Part shown: piece after piece, positions 27,871 to 37,552 of the stretch
How the letters are laid out: every line of letters begins with the position of its first letter
Position numbering within the stretch: position 1 is the first letter of the stretch
Virus record (IMG/VR): IMGVR_UViG_3300031957_000408
Span: 1 to 40,817 of that record
Strand: one strand, 5' to 3'
DNA from: a virus
Length of the DNA stretch: 40,817 nt
Program-made: the position numbers and the translations under genes
Notes under the pieces: generated by a model
What the model was told of the DNA's origin: nothing
The model's database searches: none
The model's input: only the letters and a program-made list of their open reading frames with translations

Positions 27871-30800
27871 CTAATTAAATATCTTTGTTTGAATATCTCC
27901 AAATACTTTTTGTATTTTTCTAGTTTTAATATTCTTTTTATTATATTCTTTGTAAGTTTTTGTGCCGAAATAATTAACAAAGAATGTAGGATCTTTAAGT
28001 TCTTTAATATCTTTTAATACATTAAATGCTAATTGATTTTCTTGTGTTTTATAATTGTCCATTAGTTCTAATTTTCTTTCTGCTGTTAAAGGCACTCCAT
28101 TAGAATCAAATTTTTTAAATTTAACACTTTCTCTTAATTCTCTTAAATCTTGAATTGTTTGTATTGCAGTTGTTAACATTGGTAATGCTCTCTCAGCATC
28201 CTGTACTCTTTCATCTTTAAGTTTATCTACATCTATTCCACCATCTCTTGCAATTTTTATAAGATTAGTTGATGCATTATTTTTATCTAAAGTAATTTTT
28301 TCTGCTTTAGCTTTTAATGTATATATTAATGAAACATTTTCACTAAATTTAGTAGGTGTTGCTTTTGCTACAAATCTTCTAGTTATAATAGAAAATATAT
28401 TATTAACTACATCATTTTCATCAATTCTTTTTTCTGGCATTGGACCATATGCTTTATCATCCCAAGCTAATTTAGCATCTGATATATCAGGTGCAAATTG
28501 TAAAAGTCCTACGAAGTAATTATTTATTAAATAATCTATTGTTAGTGGGCTAACACCTGTATCAGAAAATACAGATGAATCTGCTGAGTTATACATTTCA
28601 TTTATAAAACCTGCAAGTTTAATAGCCGATGGCCTTGTGTTACTATTAACCATTGAATCTCTAAATAATCCTTTACTTTTATAATATGGTATGATTTGAT
28701 TATTTTTATAATTTTTATTTATATATAAGTCTATAACAGGTGATAATAGTGTAGGCTTAACTAATCCTGGAAATACTTTTGCAATAGATGCAAAGAAGTA
28801 TTGAACTATTATTTGAGGATTACCTTCTTGTACACCTTCTGCAATACCTCTAAATATATTTGCAAATGCACCTAAGTCATATGGTTTTGGAATTAATAAA
28901 AAATGTTTTATTTTTCTTTGTCTGCTACCATCAGGCATTAGTCTAAGATGGGATCCATCTGTTTGATCTTCCATATATACAGGTATTGTATAGTGTAATA
29001 ATTTTATATCTTCACTTAATTCTTGATACTCTGGAGTTTCATTAGCAAGTGTCCAAAATACTAATTCAGGAACAACAACTGTAGCTGCTACACCTGCAGC
29101 GTATTTACCTGGACTTTCAAAAGGTCTTCTTAATATTCCTCTATAAAATCCATTTAAACTAGCTTGAAAAAACATAGTAACTCTATTATAAGCATTTAAT
29201 CCCACGCTTGCACCATGCATTCCAAAATCAGTTGATATTTCTCTACCAGCGAAAGAAGCTACTCTATCACTCATTCCTGCTTTTTTAGCTAAATTAAATT
29301 CACCTAGTCTAGATGCATATTCTACCCTATTAACTAACTGACCATAACCTTTAACTAAATCAGCACCAAAATAAAATATTTCTCTTAGTCCATTAATAGA
29401 TTTTTGATATGCACTTTTATCTTTTGCAGTAATATCTGCATTTTTTATTTTTCTATTTAAATTACTTAATAATCTTTCTGTATCTCTTCTACCAGAAAAA
29501 CCACCACCTGCATTTAACATTCTTCTGTAATAATCACTTACTTGAAATGCATTTTTAAATCCACGAATTAATTTTAAAAAGTTAGGATCTTTTGGATTTA
29601 ATGTTCCAAGTAATTCTTTTGCTATAGCTTTAGTTGGATTAAAACCTTTACCTAATCCAATTGCAGTATCTAATCCAGGAAAAAATCCTAAAGCATTAAA
29701 ACCAAATGCACTATTTACACTGCCTGATAATGTGTCCCTAATACCATTGAATGCAATAAAAGGTGGACTATGTGTAATAAAATTAGGAAAAGCTCTTGAT
29801 ACTTCTCGTATTGCTATTGCAGTTTTACCTGTTTTAGTATTACCTCTAAAATTACCACCACGAATAAGTTTATTTAAAAATTCATTACCAAACTTATTCA
29901 TATATGTAGCTGTAACACCACCTATAGATTTAAACATATCTACATATTCAGGTTTTACTATTTCATATGCTTTTAGTTTTCCATTTTTATAAACTAAATC
30001 TATAATTCTACCATCATCTAATTTAAAATTATTTTTAAGTGACATAACTTTTATAGCATCTTCACCTTCAAATAATTCTGAACTTAATCTCTTACTAAAT
30101 TTTATACCTCTAGTAGCTGCCTCTTCTTCAATAGCTTTTATTAAAGGTTTTTTTAATACTTTTGCAAACTCAACTCTTTTTACAGGTCTAATTATTTCAC
30201 CTGCTTCAAATATACCTCTACCTACAGCTTCATTAATTTCGTCATATACTCTTAACTTAGCTAAGTTTCTTTCTGATGCTTGGTATGCATAGAAAGTATA
30301 TTTCATAAATGCTTCATGCAATGGTAAAACTTCTTTATCACTACCTGTTATTTCAAATTTTACAGGACCTTTAACTCCACCTTTTGTAGGTGCAGGTTCT
30401 TTACCAGTTATTGCCGTAGGTGTTCTACCTTCTTTTATTTTTGCCAGCACTTGTAAATCTTTAATTGTGGCATCAAGTGTTTTAGTGTAGAATGGTGCAT
30501 AGATAGGATTTGCTCTTAATATTGCATTAAATTCTTTATCAGAAATAATACCAACCCTTCTATGTAATTCAAGCATAGTTTTACTAAACTGCCTTAATTC
30601 TATTATACCTTGATCAAATAATGGTTTTTGATTTGAATTTAATTTATTATATTCACCAATTGCTTTTTCAATATCTTGTTTAGACATAGAGGTTTTAATA
30701 CCTCTATTATTTAATATTTGTGAACGTCTCGCTTGAATGTAATTATTAAACTGTGGAACTAGTTTTAAATCTGAAATTGATTCGTATATTTTTAATAAGG

Positions 30801-32112
30801 GCTTAGTATCTGTGGCTTCCATACCACCCTTTACAACTATACCTAAATCTTTACCAACTGAATTTCTAGATGCTGTTACAGGTAAAGTTACTTTTCCAGT
30901 TTCTACTATAGCTGATTCTGCTTTTGCAAATGTAGCTGCAAGTTGTCTAAGCAAAACATAACCATAGTCTCCAGGATCTCTGTGAGATAAGTAATTTGTA
31001 TCTTTACCTTTACCTGATAGTAATCTAATTTCTTTTTTTGATAAAGCTAATCCTGCACCACCACTTAAATCACTATTGTCTAATTTAAAATACTTATTTA
31101 TTTTTGTACTTAAAGAGTTATCAGGATTATCACCAGCATAATCTTTTAGTAGTTTATCAATTTCTTTTCCTTTAACTTTATATCCCTCTATGTTAGCTTT
31201 TACACCATACAGTCTATTATTTAATTCTTTTAAAGGGTGTGCATAATCAAATGCAAATTGTGCAGCTTTATCTAAAAATTTTTTTATACCAGCTTCTTCA
31301 ATTTTTGTTTTTGCAGCACCATATGTATAAGGTAGTCCTGGTAGAATACCTACACCACCTTGAATGATAGCTGATGTAAACATTCTTTTTGGATCGTAAG
31401 TATTTCTTAATTGTAATTCTTTTTCAGTTGCTTGTATTGCTAAATCAACACTAGCACCTACTGCTGCATCAGTTGCAAACATAGCACCTGTTCCATAAGC
31501 TATAGATTTTCTTAATACAGATTTAGTAGTTATATCTACACCTTTTTTTGCAGCTTGTGATACAGCTGTTCCAATTGTAGCTTTTGCTACACCAGGACCA
31601 ATTAAATTTGTAGGATCAACAATACCTTTAACGAAGTTTGATATAATACCATCAATATAACCTCTACCACCAGCTTCATAAAAATTAGGAAGAGCATCCC
31701 AATAATCTGTTAGATATGCTAATCTTCTTTTCTGGTCATCACTAACACTTTCAGATGTTGCATAAATTAATTCTTTACCAATACTATAAGTATTTGCCTG
31801 TTTCCAAGTTCTATCATTTATAAACTTATCAACAACACCCCCATCTGTTTTAAAATTTAAACCGTCTCTTTCATAGTAGTAAGCTCTAGCAGTATCAATT
31901 AATTGTTGATCTTTATAAATGCTATTCTCTGCATCTTTATCAAACACATATTTACTATTACCATCATCATCTTTATCCACAAGTTTTACATTAGATGGTG
32001 GTGTAGCTTTAATCTCTCCAAATCTTTTCTTAAAGAAATTTTTTATTTCTTCTTCCGAAAAAGATCTAACCTCATTAGATTGTGTTGTTGCATCAAAATT
32101 TTCACTAGACAT
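27871..32112 (-). CDS. Very large internal virion protein (LPD38-like region)
   Basis: 1413 residues, the largest gene here. Mostly helical, with Gly/Ala-rich hydrophobic stretches near residues 155-230 (GIISNFVKGIVDPTNLIGPG) and a middle segment (REVSRAFPNFITHSPPFIAF, then NGIRDTLSGSVNSAFG) resembling the large polyvalent-protein LPD38 region. Size, position between lysis and other internal proteins, and membrane-compatible stretches fit a T7 gp16-like core protein ejected to make a DNA channel through the envelope. No clear transglycosylase motif was seen. Family call by eye. Confidence 0.78.
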   Translation of the reverse strand: MSSENFDATTQSNEVRSFSEEEIKNFFKKRFGEIKATPPSNVKLVDKDDDGNSKYVFDKDAENSIYKDQQLIDTARAYYYERDGLNFKTDGGVVDKFINDRTWKQANTYSIGKELIYATSESVSDDQKRRLAYLTDYWDALPNFYEAGGRGYIDGIISNFVKGIVDPTNLIGPGVAKATIGTAVSQAAKKGVDITTKSVLRKSIAYGTGAMFATDAAVGASVDLAIQATEKELQLRNTYDPKRMFTSAIIQGGVGILPGLPYTYGAAKTKIEEAGIKKFLDKAAQFAFDYAHPLKELNNRLYGVKANIEGYKVKGKEIDKLLKDYAGDNPDNSLSTKINKYFKLDNSDLSGGAGLALSKKEIRLLSGKGKDTNYLSHRDPGDYGYVLLRQLAATFAKAESAIVETGKVTLPVTASRNSVGKDLGIVVKGGMEATDTKPLLKIYESISDLKLVPQFNNYIQARRSQILNNRGIKTSMSKQDIEKAIGEYNKLNSNQKPLFDQGIIELRQFSKTMLELHRRVGIISDKEFNAILRANPIYAPFYTKTLDATIKDLQVLAKIKEGRTPTAITGKEPAPTKGGVKGPVKFEITGSDKEVLPLHEAFMKYTFYAYQASERNLAKLRVYDEINEAVGRGIFEAGEIIRPVKRVEFAKVLKKPLIKAIEEEAATRGIKFSKRLSSELFEGEDAIKVMSLKNNFKLDDGRIIDLVYKNGKLKAYEIVKPEYVDMFKSIGGVTATYMNKFGNEFLNKLIRGGNFRGNTKTGKTAIAIREVSRAFPNFITHSPPFIAFNGIRDTLSGSVNSAFGFNALGFFPGLDTAIGLGKGFNPTKAIAKELLGTLNPKDPNFLKLIRGFKNAFQVSDYYRRMLNAGGGFSGRRDTERLLSNLNRKIKNADITAKDKSAYQKSINGLREIFYFGADLVKGYGQLVNRVEYASRLGEFNLAKKAGMSDRVASFAGREISTDFGMHGASVGLNAYNRVTMFFQASLNGFYRGILRRPFESPGKYAAGVAATVVVPELVFWTLANETPEYQELSEDIKLLHYTIPVYMEDQTDGSHLRLMPDGSRQRKIKHFLLIPKPYDLGAFANIFRGIAEGVQEGNPQIIVQYFFASIAKVFPGLVKPTLLSPVIDLYINKNYKNNQIIPYYKSKGLFRDSMVNSNTRPSAIKLAGFINEMYNSADSSVFSDTGVSPLTIDYLINNYFVGLLQFAPDISDAKLAWDDKAYGPMPEKRIDENDVVNNIFSIITRRFVAKATPTKFSENVSLIYTLKAKAEKITLDKNNASTNLIKIARDGGIDVDKLKDERVQDAERALPMLTTAIQTIQDLRELRESVKFKKFDSNGVPLTAERKLELMDNYKTQENQLAFNVLKDIKELKDPTFFVNYFGTKTYKEYNKKNIKTRKIQKVFGDIQTKIFN

Positions 32113-32114
32113 AA

Positions 32115-33281
32115 TTAATCCGCAGGGATTGCATCTTCAAGAAGTTTATCCCAATATTGTCTAAATCCAAAATTAGAAATTACATATTCTCTATACGCTA
32201 AAGATTTACTATTTAAGAATCTTGCTATTAATTCAGCATTCATTGCAGTAAATTGATCATAACCACTCTGATTAAATTGTTGTGTTTTTTTACCATCAAC
32301 TTCTTTGTCAATTATTGGCATTATAGAAGTTGGTGACATTTTAAATTTCTTTAATGAGTTACTAATTAATCGATCATTATTTTTAACTATATTAGCAACG
32401 CTTGCTGATAGCCCACCAAATTGATTAAAATCAAAACCAGGTGAATTAAAAGTTGCATTTACTAAATCAGTAACATATGCAAATTTTGACCCTTCCAAGT
32501 CAGTAAAGTCACTAGTAGCTATATTCCCATTTACATCTCTAGTATATTTTCCATCTAAACCTAAACTAGTCATGGTATTATCAACAGTTGAATTAAATCT
32601 TATTCTAAATTCTGAAGCACTTACACCCGTATCTGAGCCACTACCTGCTGTAATTAGAGGACCACCAGGTACATTAGCAAATGCTTCTAATATATTATCA
32701 TCAGGTTTTTCTAAATCAGGTTGAATCTTATCTGTTTCTTTTTCTAATTGTAACATAGCTGGAGCTACGTCTCCTTGTTTTATAACTGGCCCGCCAAATA
32801 AAAACTTTCTAGTAGTATCTAATGCACCTGTTTTAAGCTCATTACCAAAATATAAATCAGATAAATTTTTAAGTTGACCTCTATTTAAATTACTAGCAAC
32901 AGTATTTTCTTTTGAAGATGTTGCTTCAACCATAGCTGAGTTATTATTTTTAAATACAAATTTAAGATCTTCAGGTTTTAAATTTTTTAAATTTTCTATT
33001 GCTTCAGGTTTTACTGTGTTTTGAATTATACTTAATGTTTCTTTCATATTATCAGTAATTAAACCTGCATGACCAAATGCTTCAACTACTTGCACTGGAT
33101 ACATAGTAGTTAGTTGATCATAGACTTTACCCTGAGCTTTAATTTTATTTTTATTAGCACTAGATTCTGCAAAGTAATTACTGGATACTGTATCTATAAT
33201 TGTACCTGCTAATTCATCTTGATCATCAGCAATTCTATTTCTTGCACCTAATGCACCAATTAAAAACGGTAATACTGCCAT
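32115..33281 (-). CDS. Probable internal virion/structural protein
   Basis: 388 residues. Starts MAVLPFLIGALGARNRIADD, then is helical and polar with Asn/Asp-rich loops (SGSDTGVSASEFRIRFNSTV, DLEGSKFAYVTDLVNA). No catalytic motif. Two bases separate it from the giant gene and one from the 173-residue gene, so it belongs to the same late transcript. A core or tail-internal protein is the most likely role. Confidence 0.68.
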   Translation of the reverse strand: MAVLPFLIGALGARNRIADDQDELAGTIIDTVSSNYFAESSANKNKIKAQGKVYDQLTTMYPVQVVEAFGHAGLITDNMKETLSIIQNTVKPEAIENLKNLKPEDLKFVFKNNNSAMVEATSSKENTVASNLNRGQLKNLSDLYFGNELKTGALDTTRKFLFGGPVIKQGDVAPAMLQLEKETDKIQPDLEKPDDNILEAFANVPGGPLITAGSGSDTGVSASEFRIRFNSTVDNTMTSLGLDGKYTRDVNGNIATSDFTDLEGSKFAYVTDLVNATFNSPGFDFNQFGGLSASVANIVKNNDRLISNSLKKFKMSPTSIMPIIDKEVDGKKTQQFNQSGYDQFTAMNAELIARFLNSKSLAYREYVISNFGFRQYWDKLLEDAIPAD

Positions 33282-33282
33282 G

Positions 33283-33804
33283 TTATACTTCCTCCTTAGG
33301 TTCTGGTTTAGCTAATAAACCTTTTGCTGCAGGTTCTTTTGGCATATCTTCTGCAATATCTTTTGAAGTTTGTTCTATTTTTTCTCTAGCTGCTTTAAGT
33401 TCTGCAATATTTGATATAAAATCTTTGTTAGATAAATCTTCTAAAGATAATGTAAGTTTTTCTATACCAGCTCTAATACCAATAGCAGATACCATATTCA
33501 TTAAGGGTTGCACTAAAACAAATGCTAAGTCAGGACTAAACTTTCCATTTAAAAAACCTGAAAAAGTCATAACTCTTACAATTGCTTCTACAGGTACTCC
33601 TGAATCTAACATACCAATTATTTGTTCTACTACCTCTGGTTCTGTAACTCTGTCATATAAAAATGCCATAGCTTCTTCAGGGTTAGTATATTGTGGTGGA
33701 TGCTCCCAAGGATAGTTTCCTGGTTCGTCAGTTAATGACTGGCCTGGTATTGGTGCATCAAATGGATCTACTTCGGGTTGAGTTAAATTACTTATATTTT
33801 TCAT
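33283..33804 (-). CDS. Hypothetical structural-region protein
   Basis: 173 residues: a Pro-rich N-terminal part (VDPFDAPIPGQSLTDEPGNY), then a hydrophobic helical core (VEQIIGMLDSGVPVEAIVRV, KFSPDLAFVLVQPLMNMVS) and a charged C-terminus with KPEPKEEV. The hydrophobic helices may touch the membrane. Found beside internal-virion-type genes. Function unknown. Confidence 0.68.
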   Translation of the reverse strand: MKNISNLTQPEVDPFDAPIPGQSLTDEPGNYPWEHPPQYTNPEEAMAFLYDRVTEPEVVEQIIGMLDSGVPVEAIVRVMTFSGFLNGKFSPDLAFVLVQPLMNMVSAIGIRAGIEKLTLSLEDLSNKDFISNIAELKAAREKIEQTSKDIAEDMPKEPAAKGLLAKPEPKEEV

Positions 33805-33805
33805 A

Positions 33806-34204
33806 TTATCCTAATTGTTTTTGGTAGTATTTAGCTTGAGCTAATCTTAAAGCTCTTGATCTGTATTCATCTAATACTTTTTGTAAACTTACAGCAGTAT
33901 TAGGTATATTTCTACCAACTGTAGATACAGCTCCTGTTGGTGATCTTGTATTAGTTCCCAATGCATACTTTCCTGAAAGTCTAACTTTATTATTTTTTAA
34001 TCTTTGAATAGTATTCATATAGTTTGCAAATTGTTTTTGTCTATAATCTTTTGCATCCATGCCTAGTGTTCTCTTAACAGCTTCTTGAGTTTTTGTAATT
34101 ATCTTACCAAAGTCTGCATCAAAGCCTTGTGTTGCTTCATTTACAAAACCTATATTTTTTTTAGCCTCATTATTAAAAAATTTTTTTAAATTGTATGATT
34201 GCAT
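33806..34204 (-). CDS. Hypothetical structural-region protein
   Basis: 132 residues, helical and basic (MQSYNLKKFFNNEAKKNIGF then KTQEAVKRTLGMDAKDYRQK), with a Gly/Thr-rich loop near residue 80-100. No known motif. Its position suggests a small core or head-tail-joining component of the virion. Confidence 0.65.
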   Translation of the reverse strand: MQSYNLKKFFNNEAKKNIGFVNEATQGFDADFGKIITKTQEAVKRTLGMDAKDYRQKQFANYMNTIQRLKNNKVRLSGKYALGTNTRSPTGAVSTVGRNIPNTAVSLQKVLDEYRSRALRLAQAKYYQKQLG

Positions 34205-34215
34205 TTATCCTCCTA

Positions 34216-35583
34216 TTAATCTCCAGCAAATACTTCCATACCAAACTGACCAAGTAGTCCGTATAGTGCAGCTTTTTGTGCTTCATTCTGTAGATCTAAA
34301 CTAGTAGTTCTTTCTAAAGCAGCAATTGCTAAGTTATGGTTTCTATTACTTTCATTTTGTGATGATGTATTTACCCAAGATGCTTCATCTCTCCACTGTT
34401 GCCATAGTGCTGACATAGCAAAGTTACTTAAATTTAATAAGTTCATTGCATTAGTTTCATTAGCAGCATTAACAGCTTGTGTATTGGCAGTATTTATTGA
34501 TCTTCTCCAAGTAGCATTAGACTGATCTATTACTCTTTGATTTTCTACATTAAATCTTTGTCTTGCATCTTCTAAAGTTTTATTATATTGTGATATTGCA
34601 GTTGCTCTTTGTGCATTTGAATCAGCTATTGCTGTAGCATTTTTAGCATTTAATGCTGTAACTTTATTAGACTCTGCAAGATTAAACTGAGCCATCGCAT
34701 CAGCTCTTTGGGAATTTTGTGTTTGAATACTAGTATTTAAATTATCATAAAATTGATTAACTTGATTTTGACTAGTTGCATTAAATTGTAATGATGCATT
34801 TCTAGCAGCTTGATCAGATAATAATATCTGTTGTCTACTATGTAAATTTTGTAAGTTAGCCTGCTGGCTATTTGATAAATTAGCCATATCCATTTGCAAG
34901 TATGCTTGTGCATTTACAACAGCAGCTTGCTGGTTATTAGCTAAGTTTTGAAATATAACTTGTTTATATGTTTCTGCATCTGCGGCAGCAATAGGAACAG
35001 AAGATTTTAATATACCTTCTGCTAATGCTTCAGCTAACATTGTAGAAGATCCTAATCCTCTAGCTTGCATAGTTGCTTTTGCAGCTTCAGCAGCTCCTCT
35101 AGCAAATGCAGGTAATGGTGTTCCCTGTGCTAGAGATTGTTCTATATCACTAGAAATACTTTCTAATTGACCTTGTACAGTTGCTCTTGAATCTAATGTA
35201 GCTAAAGATTGTTGAGCTGCAGTCATAGGAGCTGTTACAGTTCCTTGTGCAGCAGTCATAGTAGGTGAAGTTCCAACTACATCAGCTGTAAATTGCCCAG
35301 CTGCTTGTGGAGTTACTCCAGCAACTTGTTGTGAAGTTGCAGCAGTTCCCATAGTAGCAGTCGGTGCTGTAGCTTGTGCAGCTGTAGCAGATAGTGTACC
35401 TGTTACACCAGGTGTAGCTAGTAGTTCATTACTTTGAACATTTTGAGCTTGAGGTGTAATGCTTGTACCTTGAGGTAATGTAGGTGTACTTAATAAACTA
35501 TCTATTAGACTAACAGCTTTTTTAGTATTAGTCTGTTCTGTCTGTTGAGGTGCTAATGCACCTGCTGGTAATGTCGTTGCCAT
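34216..35583 (-). CDS. Ala/Gln/Thr-rich probable internal virion protein
   Basis: 455 residues. The first 130 are an Ala/Thr/Gln/Pro-rich low-complexity region (TPQAAGQFTADVVGTSPTMT), the rest is a long Gln/Asn/Ala-rich coiled coil with repeated NAKNATAIADSNAQ-like and NQRVIDQSNATWR-like turns. This composition is typical of T7 gp14/gp15-like core proteins that enter the cell with DNA. No catalytic residues seen. Next to the 132-residue gene. Confidence 0.72.
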   Translation of the reverse strand: MATTLPAGALAPQQTEQTNTKKAVSLIDSLLSTPTLPQGTSITPQAQNVQSNELLATPGVTGTLSATAAQATAPTATMGTAATSQQVAGVTPQAAGQFTADVVGTSPTMTAAQGTVTAPMTAAQQSLATLDSRATVQGQLESISSDIEQSLAQGTPLPAFARGAAEAAKATMQARGLGSSTMLAEALAEGILKSSVPIAAADAETYKQVIFQNLANNQQAAVVNAQAYLQMDMANLSNSQQANLQNLHSRQQILLSDQAARNASLQFNATSQNQVNQFYDNLNTSIQTQNSQRADAMAQFNLAESNKVTALNAKNATAIADSNAQRATAISQYNKTLEDARQRFNVENQRVIDQSNATWRRSINTANTQAVNAANETNAMNLLNLSNFAMSALWQQWRDEASWVNTSSQNESNRNHNLAIAALERTTSLDLQNEAQKAALYGLLGQFGMEVFAGD

Positions 35584-35585
35584 TA

Positions 35586-35720
35586 TTATTTTCCTTGTCC
35601 TCTATTTTTTTTCCTTTTAGGCACTCTCTTATTATATTTTTTGCTGTGCCTTCCAGGTCGTTTTTTCTTAGTCTGTTTTACAAAATTATTTATTCCGATG
35701 AGGGATTTACGTTTAGCCAT
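35586..35720 (-). CDS. 44-residue basic phage protein
   Basis: MAKRKSLIGINNFVKQTKKK followed by RPGRHSKKYNKRVPKRKK. An Arg/Lys-rich mini-protein; the same opening and 'KRPGRH' motif recur in marine phage contigs. It overlaps the end of the oxygenase gene by 8 bases. Similar in character to the chain at 22297-23627. Function unknown; virion DNA binding is plausible. Confidence 0.82.
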   Translation of the reverse strand: MAKRKSLIGINNFVKQTKKKRPGRHSKKYNKRVPKRKKNRGQGK

Positions 35721-36363
35721 TTTTTACTATACCAAGCATAGGTCTTTTATCATATAAGTTAGTTTTAGCATATGGACCATTTGCATGATTATAGTGTAAA
35801 AATACTTGACCACATAAATCACCTTGAAATGGTTCTCTCCAATGTTCAAGTTCACATCCTGAATATATTAACATGTCTCCAGGTTTTAAAGATATCTTAA
35901 TACCTTTAGGGGCGTTTGGTTTATGTATATTTTTATACTCGTCTATTACATTATCAGATCCTGTTGGATCTAAAAATATATCCCAGTTATCACCACCTAA
36001 GTTTAAAGTTGTAGATATTTCACAACTAGGTCTATCTTTATGTCGTTTTAGTATATTACCTTTTCTATAAAGTCTTGTGTAAGAATAGGTAGGTACTAGT
36101 TTTAATCCTGTTTTCTTTTGCATTACATTTATGGTTTTAACTAGTAATGTTTCCATAAATCTATCACCGTATTTAGCGTATGAGTTTGGTACTTGTTGAT
36201 CTGCAAAGTTTCCTATCAAAGGATTTTTAGAATGTGTAGCACCATTGCTTAACATCCACCAATCAGCTTCTGCAGATATTTGTAAATATCTATATCCAAA
36301 ATCTGCTAACTCTTTTGATATAGCACCACGAATAACTTGATATTTATTTTTTTTAAAACTCAT
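35713..36363 (-). CDS. 2OG-Fe(II) oxygenase-like protein 1 (HxD type)
   Basis: 216 residues. A double-stranded beta-helix pattern with His-x-Asp in LKRHKDRPSCEISTTLNLGG, the distal His in SGCELEHWREPF, then a C-terminal strand. This is the canonical iron facial triad; KPGDMLIYSG precedes the distal His as in prolyl-hydroxylase-like enzymes. Substrate unknown. Last of four adjacent oxygenase-like genes linked by four-base (ATGA) overlaps and driven from the promoter at 38891. Confidence 0.85.
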   Translation of the reverse strand: MSFKKNKYQVIRGAISKELADFGYRYLQISAEADWWMLSNGATHSKNPLIGNFADQQVPNSYAKYGDRFMETLLVKTINVMQKKTGLKLVPTYSYTRLYRKGNILKRHKDRPSCEISTTLNLGGDNWDIFLDPTGSDNVIDEYKNIHKPNAPKGIKISLKPGDMLIYSGCELEHWREPFQGDLCGQVFLHYNHANGPYAKTNLYDKRPMLGIVKNG

Positions 36364-36968
36364 ATCTGTATAAAATTATATGATACAGATATTCTCCAAT
36401 TCTTTTCACCCTTGTCTGTATTTAAATTTATATCAACACCATGAGGTAACCAGCTTGGAAAAAAAATCATTCTACCTTCTTTAGGTTCGTAAGCACAAAC
36501 TCTCCATAATTGCTCTGGTAAATTATCAAGCCTTCTAGGCATATGTGTATTAGGTCCTGGTCTAGGATCTTCTAAAAATAACTTGCCTGAGTTCTTAGGC
36601 ACTTTAATATAATATACACCTGACCATAATGAATTAGGATGTGTATGTGTTTTATTATAACTATATGTAGGATTAATATTAGCCCACATATTACCTAGTC
36701 CTAACTTAGGCTGTACACCGTAATCTTTATTACATTCTTCAGCCATCTTAAATAACTCTTGAACTAAAGGTTTATACTCTTCCCTTCTATCCATATCAGT
36801 TTTACTGTGCCAACCAAAACCAGAGTTTGTTTTTGATTCACCTGTTGGATCTTTCTTACGCCAATTTTTAATATGTTTAAATAAGTATTTATTAAGTTCT
36901 TTAGCGTTAGGTAGATCTTTAAAATAAACAGGAGTAGGAAATAATATTTTTCTTTGTAACTGACTCAT
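36360..36968 (-). CDS. 2OG-Fe(II) oxygenase-like protein 2 (HxH type)
   Basis: 202 residues resembling the TIGR02466 group: FPTPVYFKDLPNAKE near the start, NPTYSYNKTHTHPNSLWSGV with H-x-H rather than H-x-D, YYIKVPKNSGKLFLEDPRPG, distal His in FFPSWLPHGVDIN and an Arg in NWRISVSYNF for 2-oxoglutarate. The family is typical of marine phages and bacteria, with substrate unknown. Four-base overlaps with both neighbours. Confidence 0.88.
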   Translation of the reverse strand: MSQLQRKILFPTPVYFKDLPNAKELNKYLFKHIKNWRKKDPTGESKTNSGFGWHSKTDMDRREEYKPLVQELFKMAEECNKDYGVQPKLGLGNMWANINPTYSYNKTHTHPNSLWSGVYYIKVPKNSGKLFLEDPRPGPNTHMPRRLDNLPEQLWRVCAYEPKEGRMIFFPSWLPHGVDINLNTDKGEKNWRISVSYNFIQI

Positions 36969-37552
36969 TTAAAAGGTGGACCCCCAAACCACATAACTAA
37001 AGATCTTCTTGTACCTTTTTTAACTGGGGCAACTTTATGTCTTAAAAATGATGCAAAGAATATTGCTTGTCCTTGTTTTAATGGTAAAGGTTTATTATCT
37101 CCCATTTCTGAAAATAATAAATCACCGCCTTTAAATTCTGATGGATCTGATAACAAACAAGTCATTGATATCTTTCTAATTGGATTCTGACCTTCTTGAC
37201 CAAATGCATTTAAATCCATATGCCAATCATAAAAACCACCTTTTGGATATTCTGTAAACTGTGCAGGCTCTGTAAGTTTAACTCCATCAAAATAGAAATG
37301 ATTTAAATTTACAATAGATAATTGATTCTCAATAACTTTGTACATCTGTGGTAGTTTATCAAAAGGTATCCAAGAAATTGTTGTTACTCTTTTCTTAGTA
37401 TCATATTGACCAGATTCACCACCACCAACTTTAGCTTGTTCAGGTGCACATGAATGACCTGCATCAATAATCATCTTACATTGTTCAGGTGTAAATATTG
37501 GTTGTGTTGTAGTGGCAACATAAGATTGCCATCGTGGCATTCTAGGTATCAT
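36965..37552 (-). CDS. 2OG-Fe(II) oxygenase-like protein 3 (PKHD type, HxD)
   Basis: 195 residues close to PKHD-type hydroxylases: FTEYPKGGFYDWHMDLN with H-x-D, ISMTCLLSDPSEFKGGDLLF, LKQGQAIFFASFLRHKVAPV with the distal His, and KKGTRRSLVMWFGGP with the oxoglutarate-binding Arg. All catalytic residues appear intact. Substrate unknown: protein, DNA base or small molecule are possible. Four-base overlaps with oxygenases 2 and 4. Confidence 0.93.
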   Translation of the reverse strand: MIPRMPRWQSYVATTTQPIFTPEQCKMIIDAGHSCAPEQAKVGGGESGQYDTKKRVTTISWIPFDKLPQMYKVIENQLSIVNLNHFYFDGVKLTEPAQFTEYPKGGFYDWHMDLNAFGQEGQNPIRKISMTCLLSDPSEFKGGDLLFSEMGDNKPLPLKQGQAIFFASFLRHKVAPVKKGTRRSLVMWFGGPPFK